A stretch of DNA of 39,634 nt from Acidobacteriota bacterium (GCA_012517875.1 JAAYUB010000100.1:1-39634); one strand, 5' to 3'; counted from the stretch's first letter, positions 1 through 8,459 are shown. Translations and numbers: made by a program. The notes: a model not told the origin generated them from the letters alone.

Positions 1-1103
1 CCGCCCAGGCCGCGGCTCCCGACGCGGACGCTCTGGGCGTGTCGCCTCGCGACGCCTACATCATGGGCCGGAGCAACCTCTGGTTCCTGCAGGCGGCCCG
101 CGCCGCCCTGGCCGAGGCAGGGCTCCCGGCAGTCTGCACCGACGGGCCGGCGGTGGGCTGCTTCGCCGCCCTGGGCATGATCGATCCGGTCCCCGACGAT
201 CTGCGGGCCGCCGCGGTCCGGTCCCGCGGCCCCGACGGCGCCTTTGATCATGACCGCTTCTACGCCGACGCCTATCGCGAGATCTATCCGCTGTGGCCCC
301 TGGCCATCCTGAACAACGTGGGCTTCTGTATGGCCGCCGCCGGCTTGGGCATCCGCGGCGAGAACGCGGTGTTCGCCGGCGGCGCCGACGCCGGAGCCGC
401 CGCGCTCATCGAGGCCGCCGACGTCGTCGGCGCCGGCCGCGTCGACGTAGCGCTGGCCGGCGGAGCGGCCGAGGCGATCACGCCGCTGGGCCTGGCACGG
501 TGGCATCGCCAGGCCGCACTCATCCCCGGCGACGGGCCGGAACCGGCCTGCCGGCCGTTCCATCCCGCCTCCGGCGGCGTTGTCCCCGGCGAGGGAGCGG
601 CGGTGCTGGTGCTGGAGCGGGAGGCATCCGCCCGGACGCGTGGGGTGCCGATCCTGGCCGCCGTGGCCGGCTGGGGCTGCGCCGGCGGCGAGTCCGCCGT
701 GGCTCGCGCCGCGGAAAGGGCGCTGACAACCGGTGCGGGCGGTCCCCGGGCGGTCGATGTGTGGATCCCCCACGGCGAGGGCGCGCCCGCGCGCGATGCC
801 GACGAGACGGCTGCCTACCGCCGGCTTTGGCCCCGGCCGGCGGCCGCGCCGCCCGTCGCCGCTTTCAAGGGCCGCCTGGGCCATCTCGGTCCCGCCGCCC
901 TGATGGCGGATGCAGCGTTGACCGTCGAGATCTTCCGCACCGGCCGCATGCCCGCCGCCTGGCCGGACGGCGCGGGCGCCGATCCCATGCTCCCCCTGGC
1001 CGCTACCGGGCCGGGTGCGGCGCCGCGCACCGTGCTCCTCAGCGTCCGGGGCTGGACCGACGCGGCCGCGGCCGTGGTGCTGACCGCCGGGGCGGCGCCA
1101 TGA
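1..1103 (+). CDS. Ketosynthase-like protein lacking the catalytic Cys (chain-length-factor-like), 5' partial
   Basis: The reading frame is open to the left edge (codons in phase from base 3), so the N-terminus, roughly 40-50 residues of a normal 400-residue ketosynthase, lies outside the window. A GTG at 39 is probably internal. The thiolase fold is recognisable by AGGAAEAI, the PGEGAAVLVLE segment and both histidine motifs (IPHGEGAP and LGHLGPA). An ungapped comparison with the ketosynthase at 1570 puts Ala (in GGADAG, about base 384) where the nucleophilic Cys should be. It therefore cannot do normal Claisen condensation and is probably a structural or chain-length partner (KS-beta/CLF), by analogy with type II polyketide systems. 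It overlaps the next gene by ATGA, so the two are co-translated. No acyl carrier protein is in the window; one may lie upstream. Confidence 0.85.
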   Translation, partial: AQAAAPDADALGVSPRDAYIMGRSNLWFLQAARAALAEAGLPAVCTDGPAVGCFAALGMIDPVPDDLRAAAVRSRGPDGAFDHDRFYADAYREIYPLWPLAILNNVGFCMAAAGLGIRGENAVFAGGADAGAAALIEAADVVGAGRVDVALAGGAAEAITPLGLARWHRQAALIPGDGPEPACRPFHPASGGVVPGEGAAVLVLEREASARTRGVPILAAVAGWGCAGGESAVARAAERALTTGAGGPRAVDVWIPHGEGAPARDADETAAYRRLWPRPAAAPPVAAFKGRLGHLGPAALMADAALTVEIFRTGRMPAAWPDGAGADPMLPLAATGPGAAPRTVLLSVRGWTDAAAAVVLTAGAAP

Positions 1104-1573
1104 GATTTCTCTTCTACGACCGAGTGACCCGGATCGAGAAGGGCGTACGCATCGAGGGCGTCAAGTCGTTCGCCTTGTCCGAGGAGTACCTCCGCGGCCA
1201 CTATCCCCGCCGGGCGGTCGTCCCCGCCGGCATCTGCATCGAGGCCATGGCCCAGCTGCTGGGCTGGGGCGTCATGCACGCCCACGATTTCCGCCTCGCG
1301 GCGATCATGTCCCTGGTGGAGGGCTTCATCCTGACCGAGCCGCTGCTCCGGCCGGGCGCATTGGGCGCAATCACCGGCGAGATCATCACCACCACCCGGC
1401 GCGACTCGCTGTGCCGCGCCTGGATCGACGTGGACGGCCGCCGCATCGCGACGCTGGACCGGATCATCTTTACTCACTTCCGGCCGGTGGACACCAAGGC
1501 CCTCCGCCGCATGTTCGGCTACTACAGCGGCTGGCGCCCGGAGCAGATGGGACCGGCGGAGGAGGGCTCATGA
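1100..1573 (+). CDS. FabZ/FabA-like hotdog dehydratase (first of two)
   Basis: A 157-residue single hotdog-fold protein. It carries the dehydratase signature in altered form: GHYPRRAVVPAG followed by CIEAMAQLLGW, keeping the catalytic His and the Glu of the central helix, but with RRAV in place of the usual GNPV/GRPI. Family role: dehydration of 3-hydroxyacyl-ACP to trans-2-enoyl-ACP. The start is fixed by the ATGA overlap with the preceding gene, and the stop overlaps the next ATG in the same way. It shares an opening pattern (MRF.L.D.....IE.G..I.GVK..A.SE) with the dehydratase at 3629, so the two look like diverged paralogues and may form a heterodimer, as the paired dehydratases of aryl-polyene clusters do. 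The heterodimer is inference. Confidence 0.85.
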   Translation: MRFLFYDRVTRIEKGVRIEGVKSFALSEEYLRGHYPRRAVVPAGICIEAMAQLLGWGVMHAHDFRLAAIMSLVEGFILTEPLLRPGALGAITGEIITTTRRDSLCRAWIDVDGRRIATLDRIIFTHFRPVDTKALRRMFGYYSGWRPEQMGPAEEGS

Positions 1574-2856
1574 GCGTTCCACCCCGCGTCGTCGTCACCG
1601 GACTCGGCATGGCCACCGCCCTGGGCCTCTCCGTCGCCGAAAACTGGGACAAGGCCCGGCGGGGCGAGACGGGCATCCGCCGCCTTGCCGACCCCGTCGA
1701 CGCACGATCTCCCCTCCAGGCGGCCGGCGCCGTGACGACCGCCGACCGGGCACGGATCGCGCGGGCATTCCCCGAAGCGGCCGCCGCCGAGGAGCGACGC
1801 ACCCAGTTCGCGCTCTGGGCCGCGGCCGCCGCGCTCCACGACGCCGGCCTGCCCGTCGGCCACGCCCGCTGCGGCGTCGCTCTGGGGGCGGGGCTAGGCG
1901 TGATCCGGATGGAGGACATCACCCGCTGGCTCGATCCAGCCGGCGCGTTCGACACGGCCCGCTTCGGCGCCGAGCTGGACCAACTGCATCCCGAATCCTC
2001 GGGCCGCCACGGCCACGACCGTGCCACCGCGTGCGTGGCTGCCCGCTTCGGCCTCGGCGGCGGCTGCGTCACCGTCACCACGGCCTGCGCCTCGGCGGCG
2101 CAGGCCATCGGCTCGGCCTGGCGGGCGATCCGGCGCGGCGACGCCCCTGTCATGCTGGCCGGCGGGGCGGATTCCATGATTCACCCGCTGGGTCTGGTGA
2201 ACTTTGTGCTGCTCGGCGCCGCCGCCACCGGCGGCGACGATCCGGCCACCCTGTGCCGCCCGTTCGACCGGCGGCGCGGCGGCCTGGTCATGGGCGAGGG
2301 CGCCGGCGTGGTGGTGCTGGAGGACGAGCGGTCCGCCCGCGACCGGGGCGCCCGCATCTACGCCGAGCTCGCCGGCTACGCCTCTTCCATGGACGCCTAT
2401 CGGGCCACCGCGCCCGATCCGGAGGGACGCGGCGCGGCCGCCGCGATGCGCGGCGCACTGGCCGCCGCCGGCCTCGCCCCCGACGCCGTCGACTACATCA
2501 ACGCCCACGGCACGGGCACCAAGCTCAACGACGTCGCTGAGACCATCGCCATCAAGTCCGTGTTTGGTCCGCACGCCGCGCAGCTGGCCGTCAGCTCCAG
2601 CAAACCGCTGTTCGGACATCTGCTGGCGGCGTGCGGCGGGCCGGAGTTCATTCTGACCGTGCTCAGCGTGGCCGAGGACACCGTCCATCCCACCCTGAAC
2701 CTGACCCGGCCCGACCCAAAGTGCGACCTGGACTACGTCCCCGGCGCGGCCCGACACCTGAGCGTGCGGGCGGCGTTGTCCAACAGCTTCGGTTTCGGCG
2801 GCCAGAACGCCTGCCTGGCGGTGCGCAAAGCGCCGCCGACGGAAGGAGGGGCTTGA
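1570..2856 (+). CDS. Beta-ketoacyl-ACP synthase (FabF/KAS II-like), catalytically complete
   Basis: A 428-residue ketosynthase of normal length with the full Cys-His-His triad: C173 in TTACASAAQ, H313 in NAHGTGT and H350 in PLFGHLLAA. The C-terminal NSFGFGGQNA loop is also canonical. It would condense malonyl-ACP with an acyl-ACP. It is the only one of the three ketosynthase-like proteins here that keeps the nucleophile, so it is the probable chain-extending subunit (KS-alpha) for the Cys-less partners on either side. The start codon overlaps the previous stop (ATGA) and its own stop overlaps the fabG start, so the cassette is translationally coupled throughout. Confidence 0.93.
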   Translation: MSVPPRVVVTGLGMATALGLSVAENWDKARRGETGIRRLADPVDARSPLQAAGAVTTADRARIARAFPEAAAAEERRTQFALWAAAAALHDAGLPVGHARCGVALGAGLGVIRMEDITRWLDPAGAFDTARFGAELDQLHPESSGRHGHDRATACVAARFGLGGGCVTVTTACASAAQAIGSAWRAIRRGDAPVMLAGGADSMIHPLGLVNFVLLGAAATGGDDPATLCRPFDRRRGGLVMGEGAGVVVLEDERSARDRGARIYAELAGYASSMDAYRATAPDPEGRGAAAAMRGALAAAGLAPDAVDYINAHGTGTKLNDVAETIAIKSVFGPHAAQLAVSSSKPLFGHLLAACGGPEFILTVLSVAEDTVHPTLNLTRPDPKCDLDYVPGAARHLSVRAALSNSFGFGGQNACLAVRKAPPTEGGA

Positions 2857-3608
2857 TGCGAATCGATCTGAGCGGCCGGACGGCACTGGTCACCGGCGCC
2901 TCGCGGGGCATCGGCCGGGCCATCGCCCGGGCGCTGGCCGAGGCCGGCGCCGATGTCCTGATCAACTACGCGCGCTCCGCCACCGCGGCCCAGGAGCTCG
3001 CGGCGGAGATCGCCTCGCTGGGCCGGCGCGCCGAGGCGGTCGCCGCCGACGTGGCCGACCCGGCGGCGGTGGAGGCCATGTTCGAGCGACTGGCCGCGAC
3101 CTGGGGCTCGCTGGACATTTTGGTGAACAACGCCGGCGTTATCCGCGACAACTTGGTGGGCGGTATGGACGTGGCCGACTGGGACCGCGTCCAGTCGGTG
3201 AATCTGCGGGGGGCGTTCCTCTGCACCCGCGCCGCCGCAGCCCTGATGGTGCCGCGCCACGCCGGCAAGATCGTCAACGTCGCGTCGGTGAGCGCGCTGC
3301 GCGGCGGACGCGGCCAGACCAACTATGCTGCCGCCAAGGGCGGCCTGCTGGCCTTCACCCGGGCCTGCGCCGTGGAGCTCGCCCCCAAGGGGATCCAGGT
3401 CAACGCCGTGGTGCCCGGGTTGATCGCCACCGACATGAGCGCCCGCGTGCGCCAGCGCGCCGGCGAGCGGCTGCTGCAGTCCATCCCCGCCGGCCGGTTC
3501 GGCGAGCCGGCCGACGTGGCCCCGGCGGTGGTCTTCCTGGCCTCGCCGGCGGCTGACTACATTTCCGGCCAGGCGCTGGGGGTCGACGGCGGCATGACCG
3601 TCGCCTGA
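2856..3608 (+). CDS. fabG: 3-oxoacyl-ACP reductase, SDR family (FabG-like)
   Basis: A 250-residue classical short-chain dehydrogenase. It has the NADP(H)-binding TGASRGIG near residues 14-20, the structural NNAG near 91-94, the catalytic S144-Y157-K161 set (Y157 and K161 in NYAAAKGG), and the VPGLIATDM and SGQALGVDGG segments of FabG proteins. It reduces 3-ketoacyl-ACP to 3-hydroxyacyl-ACP, the step between the ketosynthase and the dehydratases encoded around it. The start is the ATG that overlaps the upstream TGA and lies just after a GGAAGGAGGGG ribosome site. It is dedicated to this cassette by position; whether it also serves housekeeping fatty-acid synthesis cannot be told from the window. 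Confidence 0.93.
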   Translation: MRIDLSGRTALVTGASRGIGRAIARALAEAGADVLINYARSATAAQELAAEIASLGRRAEAVAADVADPAAVEAMFERLAATWGSLDILVNNAGVIRDNLVGGMDVADWDRVQSVNLRGAFLCTRAAAALMVPRHAGKIVNVASVSALRGGRGQTNYAAAKGGLLAFTRACAVELAPKGIQVNAVVPGLIATDMSARVRQRAGERLLQSIPAGRFGEPADVAPAVVFLASPAADYISGQALGVDGGMTVA

Positions 3609-3628
3609 TCGCATCGAAGGAGAACGGC

Positions 3629-4081
3629 ATGCGTTTTTATCTCGTGGACCAGATCCTGGAGATCAAACCCGGCGCCGCCATCATCGGCGTCAAGAACGTC
3701 GCCATGAGCGAGGATGTGATGGAGTTCCACTTCCCGGGCAATCCGGTCATGCCGGGCGTTCTGCTCGTGGAGGCGCTCGCCCAGCTCGCCGGCTGGCTCG
3801 AGGCGTCCGAATCGGATTTCATCCGCTGGTTCGTACCCGACACCGTCCGGCGCGCCGCGTTCTACGGCTTCGCCCGGCCCGGCGACCAGGTCCGGCTGGA
3901 GGTCACGGCGCTGCCCCATCCCGCCGACGGCCGCCGCGCCTACTCCGGCGTCGGCACCGTGGGCGGGCGCAAGGTGGCGGCGGCCGAGTTCGAGGGCCCC
4001 AGCCTGCCGCTGATGGAGCTGGACGATCCCGAGGCCCAGCGGCGGCTGTTCCGCCGTCTGACCCGCGCGGAGGAGTGGTGA
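3629..4081 (+). CDS. FabZ-like 3-hydroxyacyl-ACP dehydratase (second of two)
   Basis: A 150-residue hotdog protein with an intact FabZ motif: FHFPGNPVMPGVLLVEALAQ, giving the catalytic His and Glu. AAGGAGAACGGC precedes the ATG. Unlike the dehydratase at 1100 it keeps the consensus loop, so this is the one most likely to be fully active. The C-terminus (LTRAEEW) ends two bases before the next start, and the GAGGAG serving the downstream ketosynthase lies inside its last codons. With two dehydratases, one reductase and no enoyl reductase in view, products could stay unsaturated (polyene-like), although an enoyl reductase could be elsewhere. Confidence 0.9.
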   Translation: MRFYLVDQILEIKPGAAIIGVKNVAMSEDVMEFHFPGNPVMPGVLLVEALAQLAGWLEASESDFIRWFVPDTVRRAAFYGFARPGDQVRLEVTALPHPADGRRAYSGVGTVGGRKVAAAEFEGPSLPLMELDDPEAQRRLFRRLTRAEEW

Positions 4082-4082
4082 G

Positions 4083-5384
4083 ATGAGCGGCGGGACCGGT
4101 TCGGACGCGGTGGTCATCACCGGCCTGGGGCTGGTGAGCCCCTTGGGCGTGGGCGCGGCGGCCAACTGGGCGGCGGTGGCCGCCGGGCGCACCGGAATCG
4201 GGCCGGTGGAAGAAACGTCCGGCACCGCCTGGCTGGGCCGGGTGGAGGGCGTCACGCTGCCGGCGGACCTCCCGCCGAAACTGGTCAGCCAGTCGAAGTT
4301 CCTCAACCGCAGCGGCGTGTTCGGCGTTGTGGCCGCCGGCGAGGCGGTGGGCCAGTCAGGCGGTCTGGACGACGTCCCTGCCGCGCGGCGGTCTCTGTAC
4401 GTGGGCACCGGCGACATGCAGCCGGTGGGCTACGAGTTTCTCTACCCGGCCACCCGCTCGGCCACCGGCGGCACATTCCGCAACGCGGAACCGGCGCGCC
4501 TCAACCAAGCCGCCATGGAACAGGTGAATCCGTTCTTCCTGCTGGATTCCCTGTCCAACAACCCGTTCAGCTTTTTAAGCGCCCTGTTCGGCTGCATGGG
4601 CAGCGGTACCTGTCTGGCCGCCCAATCGCCGGCGGGCAACCACGCCCTGGAGCTGGCCTACCGCTCGGTGCGCACCGGGCGGGCCGATGTCGCCGTGGCG
4701 GTGGGTGTCGGCAGCTGGATCAACGCGGTGGTCCGGCACGAGCTGGACGGCCTCGGCCTGCTGTCGCGCGGCCGCCGGGGTGCGGCGTCGTTCCGCCCGT
4801 TCGACCGCCGGCGCGACGGCTTCCTCACCGGCGAGGGCGCCGCGGCGCTGGTGCTGGAGTCCGCCGACCGGGCCGCCCGCCGGGGCGCCCGCGTCCTGGC
4901 CGTGGTAGAGGGCGTCGGCAACGCCACCGAGGCGGCGCCGGGCCTGCCGGTGCGCGACGGCGTCACCCGCCGCGCCATGTCCGCTGCCCTGGCCGACGCG
5001 GGCTGTGCGCCGGCGGACCTCGGTTTCATCTACCCCCACGGCAGCGGCACCGTCAAGGGCGACCGCGCCGAGCTGCGGGCGATCCGCGATCTGCTGAGCG
5101 GCGCGGCGGGGAGTGTGCCCGTTGCCGGACTCAAGCCGCACACCGGCCACATGGGCGCCGCCAGCGACCTGACGGAAGCGGTGCTGGGCGTCCTGGCCTT
5201 GGACGCCGGCTCCGTGCCGGCCACGCCGCACTTCGAGTCGAGCGAGCCCGAGTTCGACATCTTGCGGATCGCCGCGACACCGCAGCCGCTGGGCGTCCCC
5301 CGCTTCCTCACCGCCAGCTACGGCATCGGCGGCCAGGCGGCGGCGGCGGTGATCGCGCTTCCCGGGAGTCCGCGCCGTGGCTGA
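4083..5384 (+). CDS. Ketosynthase-like protein with Ser in place of the nucleophilic Cys
   Basis: A 433-residue ketosynthase homologue. Ungapped alignment of the nucleophile elbow with the 1570 protein puts S182 (in LAAQSPAGNHAL, next to Q181) at the Cys position. The two histidines are kept: H319 in YPHGSGT and H356 in KPHTGHMGAA. The N-terminal VVITGLGLVSPLG and C-terminal SYGIGGQAAA are canonical. Cys-less ketosynthases act as chain-length factors or as decarboxylating initiators; Gln is the usual replacement in those, so Ser is unusual. The start is the ATG one base after the upstream stop, with GAGGAG seven bases before it. The end overlaps the next GTG start by 8 bases. Confidence 0.9.
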   Translation: MSGGTGSDAVVITGLGLVSPLGVGAAANWAAVAAGRTGIGPVEETSGTAWLGRVEGVTLPADLPPKLVSQSKFLNRSGVFGVVAAGEAVGQSGGLDDVPAARRSLYVGTGDMQPVGYEFLYPATRSATGGTFRNAEPARLNQAAMEQVNPFFLLDSLSNNPFSFLSALFGCMGSGTCLAAQSPAGNHALELAYRSVRTGRADVAVAVGVGSWINAVVRHELDGLGLLSRGRRGAASFRPFDRRRDGFLTGEGAAALVLESADRAARRGARVLAVVEGVGNATEAAPGLPVRDGVTRRAMSAALADAGCAPADLGFIYPHGSGTVKGDRAELRAIRDLLSGAAGSVPVAGLKPHTGHMGAASDLTEAVLGVLALDAGSVPATPHFESSEPEFDILRIAATPQPLGVPRFLTASYGIGGQAAAAVIALPGSPRRG

Positions 5385-6318
5385 GCCTCGCCCCGGCGCC
5401 GCCCCGCCTCCCCTCCTCCGGCGCGTTCGCTGGCGCCTGGAGTTCGCGGGGGTCTGGACGGGGATCCAACTGGCTCGCTTCCTCCCCACCGGCGTACACC
5501 AGACCGTCATTAATCCCATCGCCTGGACCGCCTGGCACCTGATGGCACAGCGCCGCGAAATCGCTCTGGACAATCTGCGCCACGCGCTGGGCGCCGAGAT
5601 GTCCGACGCGCAGCTCACGGCCGTCGCCCGGCGCAGTTTCCGGCTGCTGGCCAACACGCTGCCCGAGGTGGTCAAGCTGCGTGACGCCCTGATGGGTCCC
5701 GGGGCGCGAGACCACCTCTACCGCCACGCGCCCCACCTCGTCGCCGTCTTTGAGAAGGCGCGCGCGCTGCACGAATCCTGCCACGGCTGCATCTTCGTCA
5801 CGCCCCACCTCGGCAACTGGGAGCTGTTGCCGTACATCAGCGCGGCGCTGGACATCCCCATGGCCGTGGTGGTGCGTCCTCTGGACAACCCCCACATCGA
5901 GCGACTGCTCTACCAGAGCCGTCGCGACACCGGCCAGATGTTCTTGCCCAAGCGCAATTCCATGCTGCCGCTGCAGCACCTGCTCCGGCAGGGACGCTCG
6001 CTGGGCCTGCTGCCCGACCAGAGCACCATCAAGGGAGTCCCCGCGCCCTTCTTCGGCCGGCCGGCCCTGACCACGCCGGTGCCGGCGCTGTTGGCGATGC
6101 GCAACGAGCGGCCCATCGTCGTGGCCGCATGCTGCTGGCGGGACGACGGCCGATTCGTCGGCTACGTCAGCGACCCGATCCACCCGGCGCCGGACGCGGG
6201 CGAGAAGGCCGAGGTGCTGCGCCTCACCACAGCGATGAACCGCGAGATGGAAGCGCTGATCCGGCGCCATCCGGAGCAGTACTTCTGGATGCACCGACGG
6301 TGGAAGACGTACGATTGA
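5377..6318 (+). CDS. LpxL/HtrB-family lipid acyltransferase
   Basis: A 313-residue protein of the bacterial lipid A biosynthesis acyltransferase family. The catalytic HX4E is H144-E149 in TPHLGNWELL, followed by VVVRPLDNP and a second conserved block, LLPDQS...GVPAPFFGRPA. A hydrophobic N-terminal stretch (about 23-37) would anchor it to the inner membrane. Start is GTG at 5377 with GGGAG upstream. The 8-base overlap with the ketosynthase means it is co-translated with the cassette, so it probably transfers the cassette's acyl product from ACP to a lipid acceptor. LpxL-like enzymes in aryl-polyene and flexirubin clusters do the same job. The acceptor is unknown. Confidence 0.88.
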   Translation: MAEPRPGAAPPPLLRRVRWRLEFAGVWTGIQLARFLPTGVHQTVINPIAWTAWHLMAQRREIALDNLRHALGAEMSDAQLTAVARRSFRLLANTLPEVVKLRDALMGPGARDHLYRHAPHLVAVFEKARALHESCHGCIFVTPHLGNWELLPYISAALDIPMAVVVRPLDNPHIERLLYQSRRDTGQMFLPKRNSMLPLQHLLRQGRSLGLLPDQSTIKGVPAPFFGRPALTTPVPALLAMRNERPIVVAACCWRDDGRFVGYVSDPIHPAPDAGEKAEVLRLTTAMNREMEALIRRHPEQYFWMHRRWKTYD

Positions 6319-6599
6319 ACGCACGACCGCTGATTGTTGATAATCGATAGTTGATAATTGAGGGTACGTGCTTGTAATTCGTCATCGTCATCGTAATCGT
6401 GCTCGTAATCGTCATCGAGGCTCAAGGTGAATGGGTGAATGGGTGAATGGGTGAATGGGTGAATGGGTGAATGGGTGAAATGGGTAAATAGATAAATGGG
6501 TGAATGGGGGAACGAGGGAATTGGTGAGGGTCGCAAGCTTTCAACTGTAAGGGATACACGGAAAAGATCGCCGGTTCGCTGATTCACCGGCTCGCCTTC
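6319..6599. repeat. Convergent intergenic gap filled with mosaic low-complexity repeats, including a GGGTGAAT tandem array
   Basis: Three repeat types lie end to end. 6329-6361 is TTGATAATCGATAG-like. 6365-6418 is a run of TCGTAATCG/TCGTCATCG units. 6426-6480 is about seven head-to-tail copies of the 8-base unit GGGTGAAT, decaying into variants up to about 6510. A 6-bp inverted repeat (6570-6575 with 6586-6591) sits just before the minus-strand stop. No coding potential is visible. The first repeat begins directly after the acyltransferase stop codon. The same units recur in other gaps of this window. Confidence 0.85.
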
Positions 6600-6854
6600 C
6601 TATCTATCTCCCGGCACCGCGCAGAAGTCCTCCAACCCAAGCCCCTCGGCCTGCAGGATCGCTTCGGCCGCAGCGGCGTCCTCGCGGCGGATGGCGAAGC
6701 GCCGGCTCCGCGTGAGGCCAAACATCGCGGCATCGAGCTCGTTGGCATGGACGACGCGCAGCCCCCGGTCCTCCAGCAGCGCCTGCAGGAGCCGGGTCTC
6801 CGACTCCGTGGCGCCCCGCAGGACGAGATAATCCTCGGACCATTTGTTCCACAT
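6600..6854 (-). CDS. Small DUF2007-like protein
   Basis: An 84-residue protein. The ATG at 6854 is chosen over an upstream in-frame GTG because AGAGGAG lies eight bases before it. The pattern (a two-strand start, the helix SETRLLQALLEDRGLRVV, and a closing RRFAIRREDAAAAEAIL helix) resembles DUF2007 (putative prokaryotic signal-transducing protein), a ferredoxin-like fold of unknown function. There is no signal peptide and no Cys cluster in the domain. It stands alone on the minus strand downstream of the long helical protein. A second DUF2007-like domain, flanked by zinc ribbons, is at 38877. Confidence 0.65.
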   Translation of the reverse strand: MWNKWSEDYLVLRGATESETRLLQALLEDRGLRVVHANELDAAMFGLTRSRRFAIRREDAAAAEAILQAEGLGLEDFCAVPGDR

Positions 6855-6969
6855 GAGGCGGACTCCTCTTCCGGTGAGCACGCGGCGCATTGGCGGCCGG
6901 TCTGTGTCCAACGGTGATCCTGCCAGAATGCGAACGCCGGATTGACCGCGCGCGGGGCGGTCCGCCGCG

Positions 6970-8424
6970 TCAGTTGGCGTCGCCCTCGGGCAGCAGGAGG
7001 TCGGGTCCCGTCCCCTCGCCCTCGTCCGGCTGGTAGGTGGTGAGCACCGCCCGTTTGTTGACCTCGCCGAGCAGCGCCTCGAGGAACACCTCGAACCGGT
7101 GGAGCACGTCGACGAGCTCCGACCGGCCGGTGGCGATGATGATCTCCTCCATGAACTTTTCGAAGTCGTCCCAGTCGCGGTACATCAGGTACTTCAGCGA
7201 CAGGTCGCGAAACAGGGCCAGGCGTTCGATGAGCCGGGTGATCTCCTCCTGGTCCACGCGCTTCTGGTAGTCGTGGATGAACTGGACGAGGCCGCGCAGG
7301 TCGTCGGGCAGTTTGAGCGATTCCTTGAGCCGGGTGGACAGGTTCTGGAAGATCTCGGAGCCGTCGAACTGGGCGTCGAACACCTGGGCGATCTGGACGA
7401 TGGCGTTCTGCAGGCAGTCGCGGATCAGCCCGTGGCTGTTCTCCACCTTGACGAAGATCATCTGGGCCTGGCGCATGTACACGAGGCCCACCAGCTCGTG
7501 GTTGAACACCTTCTTGAGCTCCATCTTGAGGGCGTAGAGAATGGCGTCGATGCTGTCCACAAGCTGCCGCGGCAGGGCGGGGTTGGCGATGATTTTGTTT
7601 TCCATGAACTCCATGAGCAGATGGAGGTCAGAGCGGATGAGGACGAAGATCATCAGGGTGTTCTTCAGCGGCCGGTCCAGCTTCAGGGCCACCTCGACGA
7701 ACTTCAGGTAGTTGACGATCCGGAACAGCTCCAGGAAAACCTTGGCCACGTGCTGGCGGAGCTGGTCGTCGGTGATGTTCTTGACGATGGCGGCCAGGCG
7801 CTTGTTGTGGATCTTGTCGTAGTGGGGCTTGAACTTGTACGTGATGAGCAGATCGATGTACTTGCAGCGCTTGATCTCACGGTTGAGGATCTTGCCGATG
7901 GCGGTGAAGGTCTGGTAGGAGATGTGGCTGCTCTTGGTGATGTCGATGAGCAGGGTGCGGATGTCGGACAGCGAGTCGAGCAGCAGGGTCATGCTGTCCT
8001 CGGGCGACGGCTGCTCGATGAGCTTCTCAAGGAAGGCGTCGAGGATGAAGTCCTTGCGCAACTCGTTCTCGATGTACCGCTCGAATTGGATCAGGTGCTG
8101 CCGCTCGCGGGTGAGGATCTCGGTGCAGATGTGGCTCATCCGGACCGAGACGCTGTGGACGATCTTGAGCTCCTCGGAAAAATCCTTGCTCAGGATCTCC
8201 TGCTGCTCGTACTCGGAGAGCGGATGGTTGCCGATGCGGAAGAACCGCTCGAAGGAGTTGATCCACATCTCGAGCTCGAACAGGTACTCGGCCTTCTTGT
8301 CCTTGCTCAGCTCGTCGAGCCACTCCTTGAGCGAGTGTGTCAGCGGCGAGCGCGTTTTCTCGCCCAGACTCGGGGCCAGTTCCACGTAGTCCAGGAGCGG
8401 TTTGAGATATTCCCGTTTGGCCAT
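6970..8424 (-). CDS. Long all-helical cytoplasmic protein of unknown function
   Basis: A 484-residue protein with no family that I recognise. The start is the ATG at 8424 (MAKREYLKPL), three codons inside a GTG alternative, because AAGGTGG lies five bases upstream. The sequence is dominated by amphipathic helices rich in Leu, Ile, Glu and Lys. It has no signal peptide, no clear membrane span and no nucleotide-binding or metal motif. The C-terminus (TYQPDEGEGTGPDLLLPEGDAN) is acidic and probably disordered. Its amino-acid usage (many Ile, Lys, Asn and Phe) is less GC-driven than that of its neighbours. It has its own promoter (8460-8488). A scaffold or helical-repeat role is possible but unproven. 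Confidence 0.8.
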   Translation of the reverse strand: MAKREYLKPLLDYVELAPSLGEKTRSPLTHSLKEWLDELSKDKKAEYLFELEMWINSFERFFRIGNHPLSEYEQQEILSKDFSEELKIVHSVSVRMSHICTEILTRERQHLIQFERYIENELRKDFILDAFLEKLIEQPSPEDSMTLLLDSLSDIRTLLIDITKSSHISYQTFTAIGKILNREIKRCKYIDLLITYKFKPHYDKIHNKRLAAIVKNITDDQLRQHVAKVFLELFRIVNYLKFVEVALKLDRPLKNTLMIFVLIRSDLHLLMEFMENKIIANPALPRQLVDSIDAILYALKMELKKVFNHELVGLVYMRQAQMIFVKVENSHGLIRDCLQNAIVQIAQVFDAQFDGSEIFQNLSTRLKESLKLPDDLRGLVQFIHDYQKRVDQEEITRLIERLALFRDLSLKYLMYRDWDDFEKFMEEIIIATGRSELVDVLHRFEVFLEALLGEVNKRAVLTTYQPDEGEGTGPDLLLPEGDAN

Positions 8425-8459
8425 GACGACCACCTTGCGACTGGTGTGAACGCGCTCTG

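Noticed and set aside
6426-6480. CRISPR-like array
   Set aside because: The units are 8 bases, head to tail, with no spacers and no cas genes; it is a simple tandem repeat.
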